DNA of 64,000 nucleotides from Biomphalaria glabrata (taxonomy: Eukaryota; Mollusca; Gastropoda; Planorbidae), in NCBI RefSeq assembly GCF_947242115.1, contig NC_074716.1, positions 18,194,590-18,258,589 of the forward strand, read 5' to 3'. Every line of letters begins with the position of its first letter. The stretch's first letter is position 1. Under the pieces are notes generated by a model. That model saw only the letters and a list, made by a program, of their open reading frames with translations. It was not told the origin of the DNA and did not search any database. Both the position numbers and the translations under genes were made by a program. Positions 13,989 through 23,150 of the stretch are shown here, in pieces.

Positions 13989-14802
13989 ATGAAAGGAATT
14001 AAGTTGAGGAATTATATATACTTAGTTATTTATGTTATAAATGTGGTTTCGCATGTATGAATAATATAGGTCAATTTATTTTTATTAAATTTACTTTACT
14101 AAAAGGTTAATTTAATTTAATTTAAAAAAGGTATATACTTTAAACCCTATTGTAATTTTAATATTTATACTTTAGAAATACATATATTAGCATTACTTGG
14201 ATGAATAATTCCGAAGTAGTTTAAAAAAAAAATTTTTAAAGGGAGGTAAATCTTTTTTTTTTTAAATTTAGGGTTTTACAAGGGGGGAAATAGCCTATAT
14301 AGAGGTTTGCCACTTGTGTGCATTAAATAGATTTTTTTAAAAAGAAGTATTTAGAACAGTGGTTCCCAAACTTTTTTGTCTCGTAGACCCCTTGCCATGT
14401 TTTCTGGTTTTCAGTAGACTCGCTGCTTAACTTGTATTGCATTTTTGCAAATTCATCAACATTTTTTTAAAACTAATTTCTAAGTGTAGTTGAAGAGTGA
14501 AAAACTAACGTATAAAGTTATATACATATATCTTTTTTATCGACATTGCAAAAGTTCAAACAAATTTTTTTAAAAAGTAATGACTCTAGCAGACAGGATT
14601 TCCACCTTGATGATGAGGAAGTAGTTTTCCAAATCTCAAGGGAGGAAATCAAAAATTGTCTTTAAAAGGGAGACAACAAAAGAAACAATATAAATGTTTA
14701 AATGCCTATGTTCGCATAAGTGTGTACACACATAGATGTGTATGCCAATTACAAATGTAACTTTTTAATTTGTACGCTTACTAATAAAATATGCATCTTT
14801 TT

Positions 14803-14849
<47 letters not shown>

Positions 14850-15708
14850 AAGAGGCCAATAGCCCAAAAAAGAGGCAATGCCCAAAAAAGAGGCAAAGAA
14901 AAGAGGCAAAGGCCCAAGGATTCCTAGGATGTAAACAGCTCGACAACTGAAGTCAAAATCTAAAAAGCTGAGGTATCCTTAAAAAAAAAAAAAAAAATAA
15001 TGTTTGTTACTGGAATCAACGCTGCACAGTGTACATTCTTTTTGTTAAACATTAGTTACATGTAGACAAAATTAAGCTATTTAAATAAGTTTTGAAATTA
15101 AATACAACAATTTTTTGTTTGAATAGCAGGATAAATATTGAAAGGATTAACTAAGGTACTAATCATATAATAGTGTATGAAAGAATTACATTAATGGGAT
15201 GTAAAAATTAAAGTCAAGACTTGCATAAGTGAAATCTATTATCGACGACCCTGTGGAATCTCATAGAAAGACCCCCATTTTATTTTTTTTCACTTTCGTA
15301 GAACCCTTGGAAGTCTTTGAAGACCACTGGGGGTCTATACAGATCACTTTGAGAATCACTGATATAGATGGTATTGCTATTAGGGCACATCTTCTGCTTA
15401 ATAAATGTGTTTGGACCATATGTTTGTTGTTCAAAATGTTTTTTAAAGATCATAGAGTTGCAAGCCTACTTACGAATTTTATTGACGGAAACAAGTACAT
15501 TTTGACTTGTGATTAATAGTATATATTATATATTATATTTTACAGCTCTCAGAACTTATTAAATAAGCTGTTTACATTTTTGTATCCCTAGATAAAGCCA
15601 GTAGTTCAAGAAACATTTCCATTCTCTAAAGTTCGGGAAGGTTTCAAGAAAGTATCAGAAGGTCATCTCAGAGGCAAAATTGTCATTGATGTGCTCAGAG
15701 ATAATTAA
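5503..15708 (+). CDS. RTN4IP1: RTN4IP1: mitochondrial NAD(P)H oxidoreductase (reticulon-4-interacting protein 1)
   Basis: Nine coding exons assemble into 386 aa: 5503-5737, 6911-7062, 8563-8631, 9117-9241, 9607-9655, 10379-10515, 11972-12155, 13685-13777, 15592-15708 (stop 15706-15708). All introns are GT-AG and the phases agree. The product is a zinc-independent member of the medium-chain dehydrogenase/reductase family; vertebrate RTN4IP1 is a mitochondrial NADPH oxidoreductase linked to coenzyme Q metabolism and optic atrophy. Visible features: an N-terminus of about 28 residues with basic and hydrophobic residues and no acidic ones, fitting a mitochondrial targeting sequence; [11 protein letters not shown] at 65-75; [12 protein letters not shown] in exon 2; the cofactor loop GGSGGIGT at about 199-206; [10 protein letters not shown] in exon 7; [12 protein letters not shown] near the C-terminus. 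Human RTN4IP1 is 396 aa. The start is the first in-frame ATG after a splice acceptor ending at 5490, so a 5' untranslated exon probably lies upstream. I see no disruption. Confidence 0.96.
6490..6865. repeat. Two copies of a dispersed repeat in RTN4IP1 intron 1
   Basis: Stretches at about 6490-6640 and 6703-6865 share an order of words: a TTAATTAATT-type start, GATTCAT followed by TTGTCA, GCAAA(A/G)TTTC, then AGAGTGAG-like text and TTTTGTAAAAA. Further copies lie at about 16976-17140 and 56615-56791. The family has no coding capacity that I can see. Confidence 0.6.
7063..7940. other. RTN4IP1 intron 2, left part: nothing recognised
   Basis: This part of the intron is T- and G-rich on the plus strand, with several TTGTTTG and TTTTGG words around 7480-7700. 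No repeat family, RNA gene or exon could be supported. Confidence 0.4.
7945..8065 (+). repeat. tRNA-headed SINE, copy A
   Basis: The stretch starts with a degenerate tRNA-like head containing GGCTACCTTGTCATGTGGTA and a B-box-like GGGTTCAAATCC near 8010, and continues with CCATCCTGCAGGAGGTTTGG. A second copy at 11685-11830 shares GTCATGTGGTAT and the CCATCCTGCAGGAGG block. It cannot be a working tRNA gene because no cloverleaf can be drawn. The LINE tail that follows may be a separate insertion. Confidence 0.6.
8080..8265 (-). mobile_element. CR1/L2-like LINE 3' fragment
   Basis: On the minus strand this reads as the end of a LINE ORF2, with a block close to AIRAWNGL, then a Leu-Ala-Arg-Lys-rich turn and a stretch ending VNMHD before a stop. 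The stretch at 15990-16210 on the plus strand encodes the same ending, so both belong to one family. The copy is strongly 5'-truncated and lies in RTN4IP1 intron 2. Confidence 0.65.
8738..9037. repeat. 32-bp minisatellite, about 9 units
   Basis: The 32-bp unit contains TTAAGTATCAAGACAAAGAA followed by (G/A)(G/A)CACTATA. Units differ at only a few positions (GGCACT, GACACT, AACACT; TATAGAT or TATATAT), so the array is young. It lies in RTN4IP1 intron 3, ending 79 bases before exon 4. Confidence 0.95.
9750..9935 (+). repeat. Possible degraded SINE
   Basis: A B-box-like GGTTCAAACCCAGG occurs at about 9821 inside intron 5 of RTN4IP1, with some tRNA-like text before it. No second copy was found in the window, so this is a weak call. 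Confidence 0.25.
10578..11455 (-). mobile_element. LINE reverse transcriptase C-terminal fragment (5'-truncated)
   Basis: A continuous open stretch of 287 codons (start codon at 11453, stop near 10590) encodes the end of a non-LTR retrotransposon ORF2. It begins at the catalytic palm of the reverse transcriptase ([14 protein letters not shown], with the Asp-Asp pair), continues through INLDKTKIM and [13 protein letters not shown], the thumb-like region [31 protein letters not shown], and ends with [13 protein letters not shown], a motif common in RTE/CR1-like families of invertebrates. The 5' half with the endonuclease is absent. It sits antisense in RTN4IP1 intron 6. The intact frame implies a recent arrival. 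The exact clade is not decided. Confidence 0.92.
11685..11830 (+). repeat. tRNA-headed SINE, copy B
   Basis: This shares GTCATGTGGTAT and CCATCCTGCAGGAGGTTTGG, in the same order and spacing, with the copy at 7945-8065. The B-box region is eroded (CTTGAACCTTTGACC). It lies in RTN4IP1 intron 6, 3' of the LINE fragment. Confidence 0.6.
12729..13313. mobile_element. Non-autonomous hAT-type element, 585 bp
   Basis: The ends are inverted repeats of the common hAT kind: CAGGGCCGGTCCTACAG at the left and the reverse complement of AAGACTGGTCCTG at the right. Flanking 8-bp direct repeats match at six positions (CATGAGGG at 12721, AATGTGGG at 13314). The interior is AT-rich and codes for nothing recognisable. 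It is an old copy in RTN4IP1 intron 7. Confidence 0.75.
13830..14345. repeat. Dispersed repeat, copy 1 of a family also at 17190-17660
   Basis: Two stretches share, in the same order, GGCATCCCAC(G/A)AAGTAG, TGGGTCACCTT, (C/A)CCCTTAAAGAAATT-like text, ATCACCCAGGC, TTATTTTCCTTACTC, TTAGTTTAAGGCA and, much later, GGGAGGTAAATCTTTTTT. Each is roughly 500 bp. I see no coding capacity or clear ends. This copy lies in RTN4IP1 intron 8, directly left of a hAT-type element. Confidence 0.7.
14357..15361. mobile_element. Non-autonomous hAT-type element, about 1.0 kb
   Basis: The left end is CAGTGGTTCCCAAAC and the right end is the reverse complement of CTTTGAGAATCACTG; such ends, followed by CCCC-containing text near both ends, are typical of hAT elements. 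The flanks ATTTAGAA (14349-14356) and ATATAGAT (15362-15369) agree at six of eight positions. The interior holds a long A run at about 14810-14847 and no transposase. It lies in RTN4IP1 intron 8. Confidence 0.75.
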
Positions 15709-15985
15709 GTTGACCATAGAGTTTATATGTTGCTGTGTCAATGATTATTTAATTATTGTATTTGAGTTAAATTTATTTTTGTTGTGTATATATTTTAAAT
15801 ATTTCAATATGAAATATCAGAGAAGACCTGATGTTTTGAACAAAGACAATATCAAAATATAATCCATCTAATTTTTATCACATTTCTTGTGTTGTATATT
15901 ATATTTATATATGTTTCATGTCCTGTAGTTTATTATATTCATATATGTTTCATGTCCTGTTGTATATTGACACAAAGACACAAGC
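15709..15985. other. RTN4IP1 3' flank
   Basis: AT-rich DNA right after the RTN4IP1 stop, presumably 3' untranslated region. No clean AATAAA is visible in the first 150 bases; a variant signal may be used. At 15890-15965 a stretch of about 36 bases containing ATATATGTTTCATGTCCTGT is present twice in tandem. Confidence 0.5.
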
Positions 15986-15989
15986 ACAT

Positions 15990-16215
15990 TCCTTGTTTCA
16001 TATGCTAGGACAAATTTTACAAAAGCTCCTTCTTCCTTAGTGCTATTAGAGCATGGAATGGGTTGCCTGAGCCAGCCAGGAAAACCAATGTTTTGGCAAA
16101 ATTTAAGTCATTGGTTAACATGCATGACTAGATTGACCTAGGAACATGCAAAGGATGCAATCATCTTCTTTTTTGAATTACCGGTAACCTCTGTATTTTA
16201 TAAGATAAGATATTG
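15990..16215 (+). mobile_element. CR1/L2-like LINE 3' fragment
   Basis: In frame on the plus strand the text reads [20 protein letters not shown] and then FKSLVNMHD before a stop, the characteristic end of a CR1/L2-like ORF2. It ends in ATAAGATAAGAT, the short-repeat tail of this family. It is the same family as 8080-8265 (minus strand) and is severely 5'-truncated. Confidence 0.75.
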
Positions 16216-16975
16216 TTGTAACTCTGTCCTTTGCACTGCCATCCCACACAATATTGACATTACTCAACACGGGACATGAACACACTGTTAATATGAGAAG
16301 AGAACCTTCTTTCCGTCAAAAGTGACAGGATGTAAATTACAGAGTCTGGCGTTCTACAACAACCAGAAAAAAAGTGTCTTTTCTCCTTCCTGGTATTTGT
16401 AGGAGGCTGTGGAATTGGAGCAACACCAGTGGTTGTGTTGTCTGTGCTTTTCATGTCAGGGGTGCCTGGAGGATGGATTAGCAGAAGGAACATGTAAACT
16501 TAAGAACTGATTCTGTACATCCCTTTCATGGCACTTAAGAAATGAGCCCAATATCTGACAGCTGGTTTTTGTGTTTCTTGTCTTATAATCATCTACACAA
16601 TTTATCCATTCTAAATATACACCAAAGCTCATCGTTACTGCTTTGGTTGGTTGTCTGCCTTAAGTTTACAACATTATGTTTATTTTTTATGACCTGTTGT
16701 ATGTTGATTAGTATGTTTGATATCATGTTCTATTTGTCTTTCCATTCTTCTGCAACTACTAAAAGTACTACAGATATTTTGATGTCCATGTGAATTTTCT
16801 TGTGGATATTGAAAGTTATTATTTCATTATTTAATAATATTGTGTGCAATTTGAATGATCCTGTTCTAGTGAAAATTGACATTAATTCCTGTGTGAAAAT
16901 TGACATAATTTATGTTTTCCAAACAGTAATAGCCATGTCAAGTATAATTTCTTTCCCTTGTTCAAGATACCAAAC
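16216..16975. other. Intergenic DNA with one coding-like minus-strand stretch
   Basis: Most of this interval is AT-rich and unremarkable. On the minus strand, about 16260-16450 is open, has a balanced codon look (Thr/Pro-rich, then RTPDSVIYILSLLTERR) and is preceded by an acceptor-like CCTCCAG. It ends at a stop near 16260. I do not recognise it; it may be a lone terminal exon, a pseudogene piece or chance. Confidence 0.3.
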
Positions 16976-17140
16976 AAAATAATTAATTAACAACAGTTAA
17001 TTGGTTAATTTAAAAAAATGAATTTTTGTGTTGTCAGGTAAGAGAATTGTGCAAAATTTCCTCTTAATCTGAGATAAATAATGTGTACAAACTTTTTACC
17101 ATACAGAGAGAGTGAGTTGATAGAAGTTTTGTAAAAAATA
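16976..17140. repeat. Dispersed repeat, third copy
   Basis: This stretch has the same ordered words as the copies at 6490-6865 and 56615-56791: AATTAATTAA, TTGTCA, GTGCAAAATTTC, AATCTGAGA, AGAGAGAGTGAG and GTTTTGTAAAAAA. Confidence 0.65.
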
Positions 17141-17189
17141 GAAAACGGAAGTGATAACTTTCAGTAATCATGATTTAGTTTGTAGCGTG

Positions 17190-17660
17190 TATTGAGGGCA
17201 GATCACTATCAGGCATCCCACAAAGTAGATGGGTCACCTTAACAGTGTCCTAAACCCTTAAAGAAATTTGATATGCCTGACATCACCCAGGCAGTTATTT
17301 TCCTTACTCTTTAGTTTAAGGCAAAAGAAAAGGAGGTGCGTAGAAATTTATATATTTACTTATTTTGGTTTTAAATATGGTTTGGCTTCTTCAAATGAGA
17401 ACGCACAAAAATTATTTTTATTAAATTTATTATATTTATGACAATGTTTATTTGCATTGATAATGAATAAAATTAGTTTTTTATCACTTTATTACAATTT
17501 TAATATTGAGATTAAGGTTTTACAAATAATTTTATTTTTTTTTAAGTTAGTTGATATTAATTGAGCAGAATTACCGCGAAGTGTAAAAAAGGGAGGTAAA
17601 TCTTTTTTATCAGGAGATAAGCCACTAATGTATTTTAAAGTAGATTTTTTTAAGTACTTA
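17190..17660. repeat. Dispersed repeat, copy 2 of the family at 13830-14345
   Basis: It matches the first copy block by block (GGCATCCCACAAAGTAG, TGGGTCACCTT, ATCACCCAGGC, TTATTTTCCTTACTC, GGGAGGTAAATC). The middle differs by many indels, so the two copies are old relative to each other or come from different subfamilies. Confidence 0.7.
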
Positions 17661-17689
17661 GAAAGTATAAGTTACATTATCTGCATAGA

Positions 17690-18104
17690 TGTATAAGGAC
17701 CATATATTATTGTTTGAATGGCGGATGACAAAGGCATTCTTTTTTTTAAATTTTGGCGAGCTTAAAGGAGGACGGCATAACTGTAATATAAAGATCAATT
17801 CACGCTCCATTTTGCCATCACTGGCATAGAGGAAAGTAGCATGCAGCAGATGATCTCTGAAAGAGAGAAGAAAAGGATATTGAAAGTTATTGAAAGTAAT
17901 AAAAAAAAAAGTGCTTCTGTACTTGTCCTCACCGGCCTGCATGGTTATTTGTAATGCAGTCTTGCCAACGTATGCCAATTGGAGTGACAGCACCTTTGAT
18001 GGAAAGGTTCGACGAACCTTAGATGTCTTCGATAGAACCTCGACCTTGCTTTATAAACGTCTTGTTTTTTGGTTAGGTGAAGAGATTTTTTGTTGTCGCC
18101 ATAC
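17690..18104 (-). mobile_element. LINE fragment, part left of a nested element
   Basis: Minus-strand frames here read FYRRHLRFVEPFHQRC and then a stretch with RDHLLHATFLYASDGK, matching the post-palm part of an RTE-like LINE ORF2. At 18104 the similarity stops at the 8-bp target duplication of the 18105-20672 element and resumes at 20673 on the other side, so the two parts were one LINE copy. It is decayed. Confidence 0.6.
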
Positions 18105-18210
18105 CACTGGCGGATCCAGAACTTTGGAGTGGGGGGGGGGGGGCGATTTTTTTCCAAACCCTAACCCTAACGCCCAGTAAACCCTAACCCTATGCATAAA
18201 CGTGCGTACA

Positions 18211-18272
<62 letters not shown>

Positions 18273-20672
18273 GATATATGAGAATAAAATAAGACTGTTT
18301 CTCAATCTTCGGCGAAAAAAAAAACAGGAAAAAAAAAACAGTCATGTTGAGGCCTTTCTCTTGCACGCTTGGGGGTCTGGGAAAGCGCTATAAGTTTCCT
18401 CAGTGGGGTTCGGGCTTTCTTGCATTTTTCACTGCAGAAACGCATTCTCCTGACATTTACAGCTCATTATTTATCAGTGGGGGTTCGGGGCTCAGCCCCG
18501 ACGCAAAAAGCGTTTTCTTGCATTTTTCACCGCAGAAACGCATTCTCCTGACATCTAAAGCTTATTACTTATTAGTGGGGTTCGGGGCGAAGCCCCGACG
18601 TTTTCTTGCATTTTTCACTGCAGAAACGCATTCTCCTGACATCTACAGCTCATTGTTAATCAGTGGGGTTCGGGGCGAAGCCCCGACGCCAAAATCGTTT
18701 TCTTCAATTTTTCACGACTGAAACGCATTCTCCTGACATCTACAGCTCATTATTTATTAGTGGGGTTCGGGGCGAAGCCCCGACTCCGAAAGCGTTTTCT
18801 TGCATTCTTCACTGCAGAAACGCATTCTCCTGACATCTACAGTTTATTACTTATTAGTGGGGATCGGGGCGAAGCCCCGACGCAAAAAGCGTTTTCTTGC
18901 ATTTTTCACCGCAGAAACGCATTCTCCTGACATCTACAGCTTATTACTTATTAGTGGGGTTCGGGGCGAAGCCCCGACGTTTTGTTGCATTTTTCACTGC
19001 AGAAACGCATTCTCCTGACATCTACAGCTCATTGTTTATCATCTACAGCTTATTACTTATTAGTGGGGTTCGGGGCGAAGCCCCGACGCAAAAAGCGTTT
19101 TCTTGCATTTTTCACTGCAGAAACGCATTCTCCTGACATCTACAGCTCATTGTTTATCAGTGGGGATCGGGGCGAAGACCCTACGCAAAAAGCGTTTTCT
19201 TCCATTTTTCACGGCAGAAACGCATTATCCTGACATCTACAGCTTATTACTTATTAGTGGGGTTCGGGGCAAAGCCCCGATGCCAAAACCGTTTTCTTGC
19301 ATTTTTCACTGCAGAAACGCATTCTCCTGACATCTACAGCTTATTATTCATCAGTGAGGTTCGGGGCGAAGCCTCAACGCTAAAAGCGTTTTTTGGCATT
19401 CTTCACTGCAGTAACGCATTCTCCTGACCTACAGCTCATTATTCATTCTATTATAAAGGACCTTTTGAATAATTTGGAAAAATATTCTAATATGAATTTA
19501 TAGTCCCTTAATACATCGCAAATACAACCGATTTGTTCTTTGAAAAGATAAGATACCCAACATATTTAGATTAAGGCTTTGAGGATCGCCGCCGAAAAAA
19601 AAGTTCGATTAATAATATTTCAATAAAATGTAAGCATAAATTGTGAGTTATAGTCCTAAATTTATTTAACTATAAAAATATGAGATAGAGTAAAGGTTGG
19701 AAAAAGTCGACTAGGAAAAGATTATCTGGCTTTTGAACTCATCTCAACCGTGACTGTTATATTAAAAATTTCGTTTGAATTATAACTTTTCCAAAGCAAA
19801 GTCTTTCTTAAAATAGTTATGATAAATTCATGTGAAATTACACAAACTCTGTCTGGAAAGGGGAAGGGCGGTAAAATGAAAATGATTAATCCTCCCTCCT
19901 TTTTATAATTTCTGCTAATGATTGCATTTTGCATTAAAGAATAGAGGTTGGGCGACTCGATATAAGAATTTACTTTATAGCATATATAAATTATATTAGT
20001 GACAGATTTTTTTTATTTTGTAATTTCTTACTATAATACAAAAAGAAAAAGTATTGGTTTGTCCGATTGGGGGGGGGGGGGGGGGGGAAGGTGATTGCAT
20101 GTATCGCCCATCCACCTGTTTATATTATATAGATATTCGACTAATTTTGTTCACATATTATAATTTCTCCATAAAAGTAGGACCGCCCCCCCCCCCCACT
20201 CAAAGGGATTAGATGGGAAGGGCAGTAGAGGTATTCGCTCCTCCCCTTCCAATCGGCCAAAGATGAACGACATAATATAAAGACCTGTTAAATACCAATA
20301 AATAAAGTTTTAATCATATAGATATTTAATTGATTCTGTTAGCAAGCTGTGATATCTACAAATAAATAGGGCCGCCCCCCCCACTCGAAAGTTTATGATT
20401 GGGGGGCGCGGATTGATGCCATCGCCCCCTCCCGACCCTACCAAATCGGCCAAAATACTAGAAAGGGGGGGGGCGAAATAATCTAAAAATAGGTTGAAAT
20501 ATAAATAATTAGTATATATTATTAACATAAGTAATAAATTCGTATACAAATTGTGTGAATTCTATACTAAAATTCGTCCGCCCCCCCCCCGCTTCGGGGG
20601 GGGGGGGTCGGCCGAGTGGGGGGGGGGGGTGATCGCCCCTACCGCCCCCCCCCCCCCCTGGATCCGCCAGTG
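18105..20672. mobile_element. 2.57-kb inverted-repeat DNA element with hairpin-rich tandem interior
   Basis: The termini are perfect 15-bp inverted repeats: CACTGGCGGATCCAG at 18105 and CTGGATCCGCCAGTG ending at 20672. The flanks are near-perfect 8-bp direct repeats, CGCCATAC (18097) and CGCCATAA (20673), so it moved as a cut-and-paste element; hAT is the likeliest superfamily by target length, but the end sequence is not a canonical hAT one. Inside, left to right: a G run; CCCTAACCCTAA words at about 18158; a TA microsatellite (18213-18270); about 11 tandem units of about 100 bp (18340-19440), most with the palindrome CGGGGCGAAGCCCCG; an AT-rich middle; and several modules with long G or C runs at 20060-20660. 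No transposase frame is visible, so it must rely on one in trans. Confidence 0.85.
18340..19445. repeat. About 11 tandem units of about 100 bp, each with a GC hairpin
   Basis: The unit consists of TTTTCTTGCATTTTTCACTG, GCAGAAACGCATTCTCCTGA, CATCTACAGCTCATT, a TTTATCAGTGGGGTTC-like joint and then CGGGGCGAAGCCCCGACG. The last part is a perfect inverted repeat with a GAA loop, conserved in nearly every unit, whereas lengths between hairpins vary. Frames across the array are open by chance of unit length and are not genes. Confidence 0.95.
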
Positions 20673-20680
20673 CGCCATAA

Positions 20681-20970
20681 TCTCATTGCGTTGTTGGCCT
20701 TAACAAAGCTCTTGCCCGTTTCTCTTGACGGCGACGCATCGTTGGACACTGTGCTGCCCAGGTATGTATAATAGGCCTAAATGGTCAACAACACTAAGGA
20801 GATGGCCATTCACATTGATTTGTGGATCTGGATTAGTTCCGTTTGGAGACTTTTTAAGCATGTTGACGGACAGACCAAATTAGGCAGCAGCAAACTCATG
20901 GATGGTGCCTGCATCAGATATGTGGGTCAAATATTCAGGTCACAACTGGGTTTACATTGTCTTATAAAAC
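20681..20970 (-). mobile_element. LINE reverse transcriptase fragment, part right of the nested element
   Basis: On the minus strand the text reads EFAAAKFGLSVN, then DPQINVNGH, LSVVDHF and YLGSTVSNDAS, a classical stretch just after the catalytic palm of RTE-like LINE reverse transcriptases. It continues across the 18105-20672 element into 17690-18104. The LINE is older than the DNA element inserted in it. Confidence 0.7.
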
Positions 20971-21405
20971 GCTGCACTCATCCTTAGAAGATATTTTTTT
21001 TTTTAATATAAGAGTCCAACTAGAGTTTTCCCAGTGTGATCAATTAGTTAGTCATTCTTTTCCCAAAGATATAAGCCTACATGCCAAATTTCTATGAAAT
21101 CGTTAGAGCCGTTTTTCGAGATCCGGTTCTATCCAGGTTTTTGAGCCCGCCCATTTTTTCCCCATATGAAACAGATTTCAGTTTTGATGGGTCCATGGTT
21201 TTCTTTTGTCTATGAATTTATGAGAGAAACTTTTGTACTTCCATTTTTTTGTGTGTCTAACTTGATGTGTCAGAAATGTGTTCAGGTTTGATTATTTCAA
21301 AGTTTAACATTATTTTTCATTCATGTTTCTTTCACTTATGCTCCAACTGGAAAGTAAGTTTTTAGAAAAATGAACATTTCCTTTTCATGGTATTTCAACC
21401 CCATA
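20971..21405. other. Intergenic DNA, nothing recognised
   Basis: T-rich sequence. A stretch at 21075-21130 (ATGCCAAATTTCTATGAAAT, then CGTTAGAGCCGTTTTTCGAG) resembles text seen in dispersed repeats of other invertebrates, but no second copy is present in the window. Confidence 0.35.
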
Positions 21406-21410
21406 AGTGT

Positions 21411-21876
21411 TTAAATTTCTAATGACAGACATTAGTCATGCCCAGCCTTGTTCGGGCTGTGGACTATTTAAATTTCTAATGACAGACATTAGTCATGCCC
21501 AGCCTTGTTCGGGCTGTGGACTATTTAAATTTCTAATGACAGACATTAGTCATGCCCAGCCTTGTTCGGGCTGTGGACTATTTACATTTCTAATGACAGA
21601 CATTAGTCATGCCCAGCCTTGTTCGGGCTGTGGACTATTTACATTTCTAATGACAGACATTAGTCATGCCCAGCCTTGTTCGGGCTGTGGACTATTCAAA
21701 TTTCTAATGACAGACATTAGTCATGCCCAGCCGTGTTCGGGCTGTGGACTGTTTAAATTTCTAATGACAGACATTAGTCATGCCCAGCCTGGTTCGGGCT
21801 GTGGACTATTTAAATTTCTAATGACAGATATTAGTCATGCCCAGCCTTGTTCGGGCTGTGGACTATTTAAATTTCC
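21411..21876. repeat. 57-bp minisatellite, 8 units with two inverted repeats each
   Basis: Every unit holds CTAATGACAGACATTAG (6-bp arms, 5-base loop) and CAGCCTTGTTCGGGCTG (5-bp arms, 7-base loop), separated by TCATGCC. Only about six substitutions occur across the eight units, so the array is very homogeneous. Because 57 is a multiple of three, one frame stays open for 171 codons, but the repeated peptide has no other sign of being made. Confidence 0.95.
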
Positions 21877-21879
21877 TAC

Positions 21880-23150
21880 ACTCCTGTCGTGGGCCACATT
21901 AACGAAAAGCTTAAAAAAATAAAAATAAAGCACTTTTATAAGAAACCCGCTTCTCTAATACTTACAATTATGAATGTAAAGTTTGTATGAAACCAACTTC
22001 TTATTATCTGACGACATGGCCCTAAATGATGAGACCCCAAGTCGGAGCACTGAATCTCAGTGTTCGTCCGTGAGGAGATTACCAAATAATGGTTTCGCCT
22101 GTTCCATCATTGAAAAGTTTTGTTCACACAAAGAAGTGCTTGTAATTAGTGTCATCCGTAACGATTGTTTTGAGAGATTTAGAAAAGTTTCAGAAAGCAA
22201 CACGGCGTAGAAATGTCTGCAACACTCCCACTTTGTAAGTCAATCAGTTTCAGGTGCTGGTCTAACGGGACAGAGGAAGTTTTCAAACAGACGTACCGGC
22301 AGGCCGATTTCATTGGTCAAAATATGAAAAAGCAAAAATCTTTCACTGAAAATATCCTTCAAGAGCCTCAAAGGCTACTCCTTGTATTGTATTACATTAT
22401 TTAATATTTATTTGTAAGATAAACATTATTAGTTACTGGTCATGTTGTAGGGGGTGGTACAGGTTGGGAAGTAGACAAGGTGTGCCCTTTTCTGCTGCTG
22501 AATGAGAAATTACAATTTTGTTTGGAAGACGTTTATGATCGTATACACATGAGAAATCAATTTGTCTTTCCTTTGTGTACTGGTGTTGAGTTTTAGGATT
22601 AATTTATGAATCCTAATTTTTAAATATAAAAAAAAAAGAACAGATATAGCCTACCATCCACAATATTTATTTAGTGCCTACCATCCACAACATTTATTTA
22701 GTACCTACCATCCACAGTGTTTGTTTGCACTTTAAAAAAATATTTGCAAGAAAAATGTTTTTTTTTTAACTCATTTAGTTTTGGTGCACAAGTTTAAAAA
22801 CTTATTGAATCTTCTTCCATCAAGATATTCTTGAAATTCCACATGAAAACAAACAACAAATGAAAACAAACAAAACAACAAATGAAGCCAAAATCTGTGT
22901 GTGTCCTTTGAACTTTAATGGTGTCCAACAACTAGGAAGTTATTCCCAAGTGCATACATTGCATGCTGGGATTACAATGTACTACAACAACCTATAAACA
23001 CAAGAGTTCAGTGTTTGGAGAAACAGATGCTCAAGTCTAGGGAGTTTTGAACACTTGTCTAGCAGCCAGTTGAACTGTTTGCTGCTTCTATCCAAAACAT
23101 GCAATCAATATTTGTACAATAAAATGAACTTCCTCAGAATAGTTCTTAAG
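21880..23150. other. Intergenic DNA between RTN4IP1 and FAM76
   Basis: Short open stretches at 21983-22210 and 22213-22404 have no recognised similarity and no supporting splice or start context. At 22645-22725 the text CTACCATCCACA followed by a TTTATTTAGT-type spacer is repeated three times with a period near 28. The rest is AT-rich. Confidence 0.4.

Noticed and set aside
18155-18195. Chromosome end
   Set aside because: Only two or three CCCTAA units inside a mobile element, with normal sequence on both sides.
18344-19330. Several plus-strand open stretches of 60-125 codons
   Set aside because: All lie in the hairpin-bearing array of the 18105-20672 element and repeat the same peptide text.
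21407-21922. 171-codon open stretch
   Set aside because: It arises because the 57-bp unit is a multiple of three; the whole stretch is a tandem array with palindromes and has no start context or similarity.
22213-22404. 63-codon open stretch as a gene
   Set aside because: No similarity recognised, no splice support, and such lengths occur by chance in this window.
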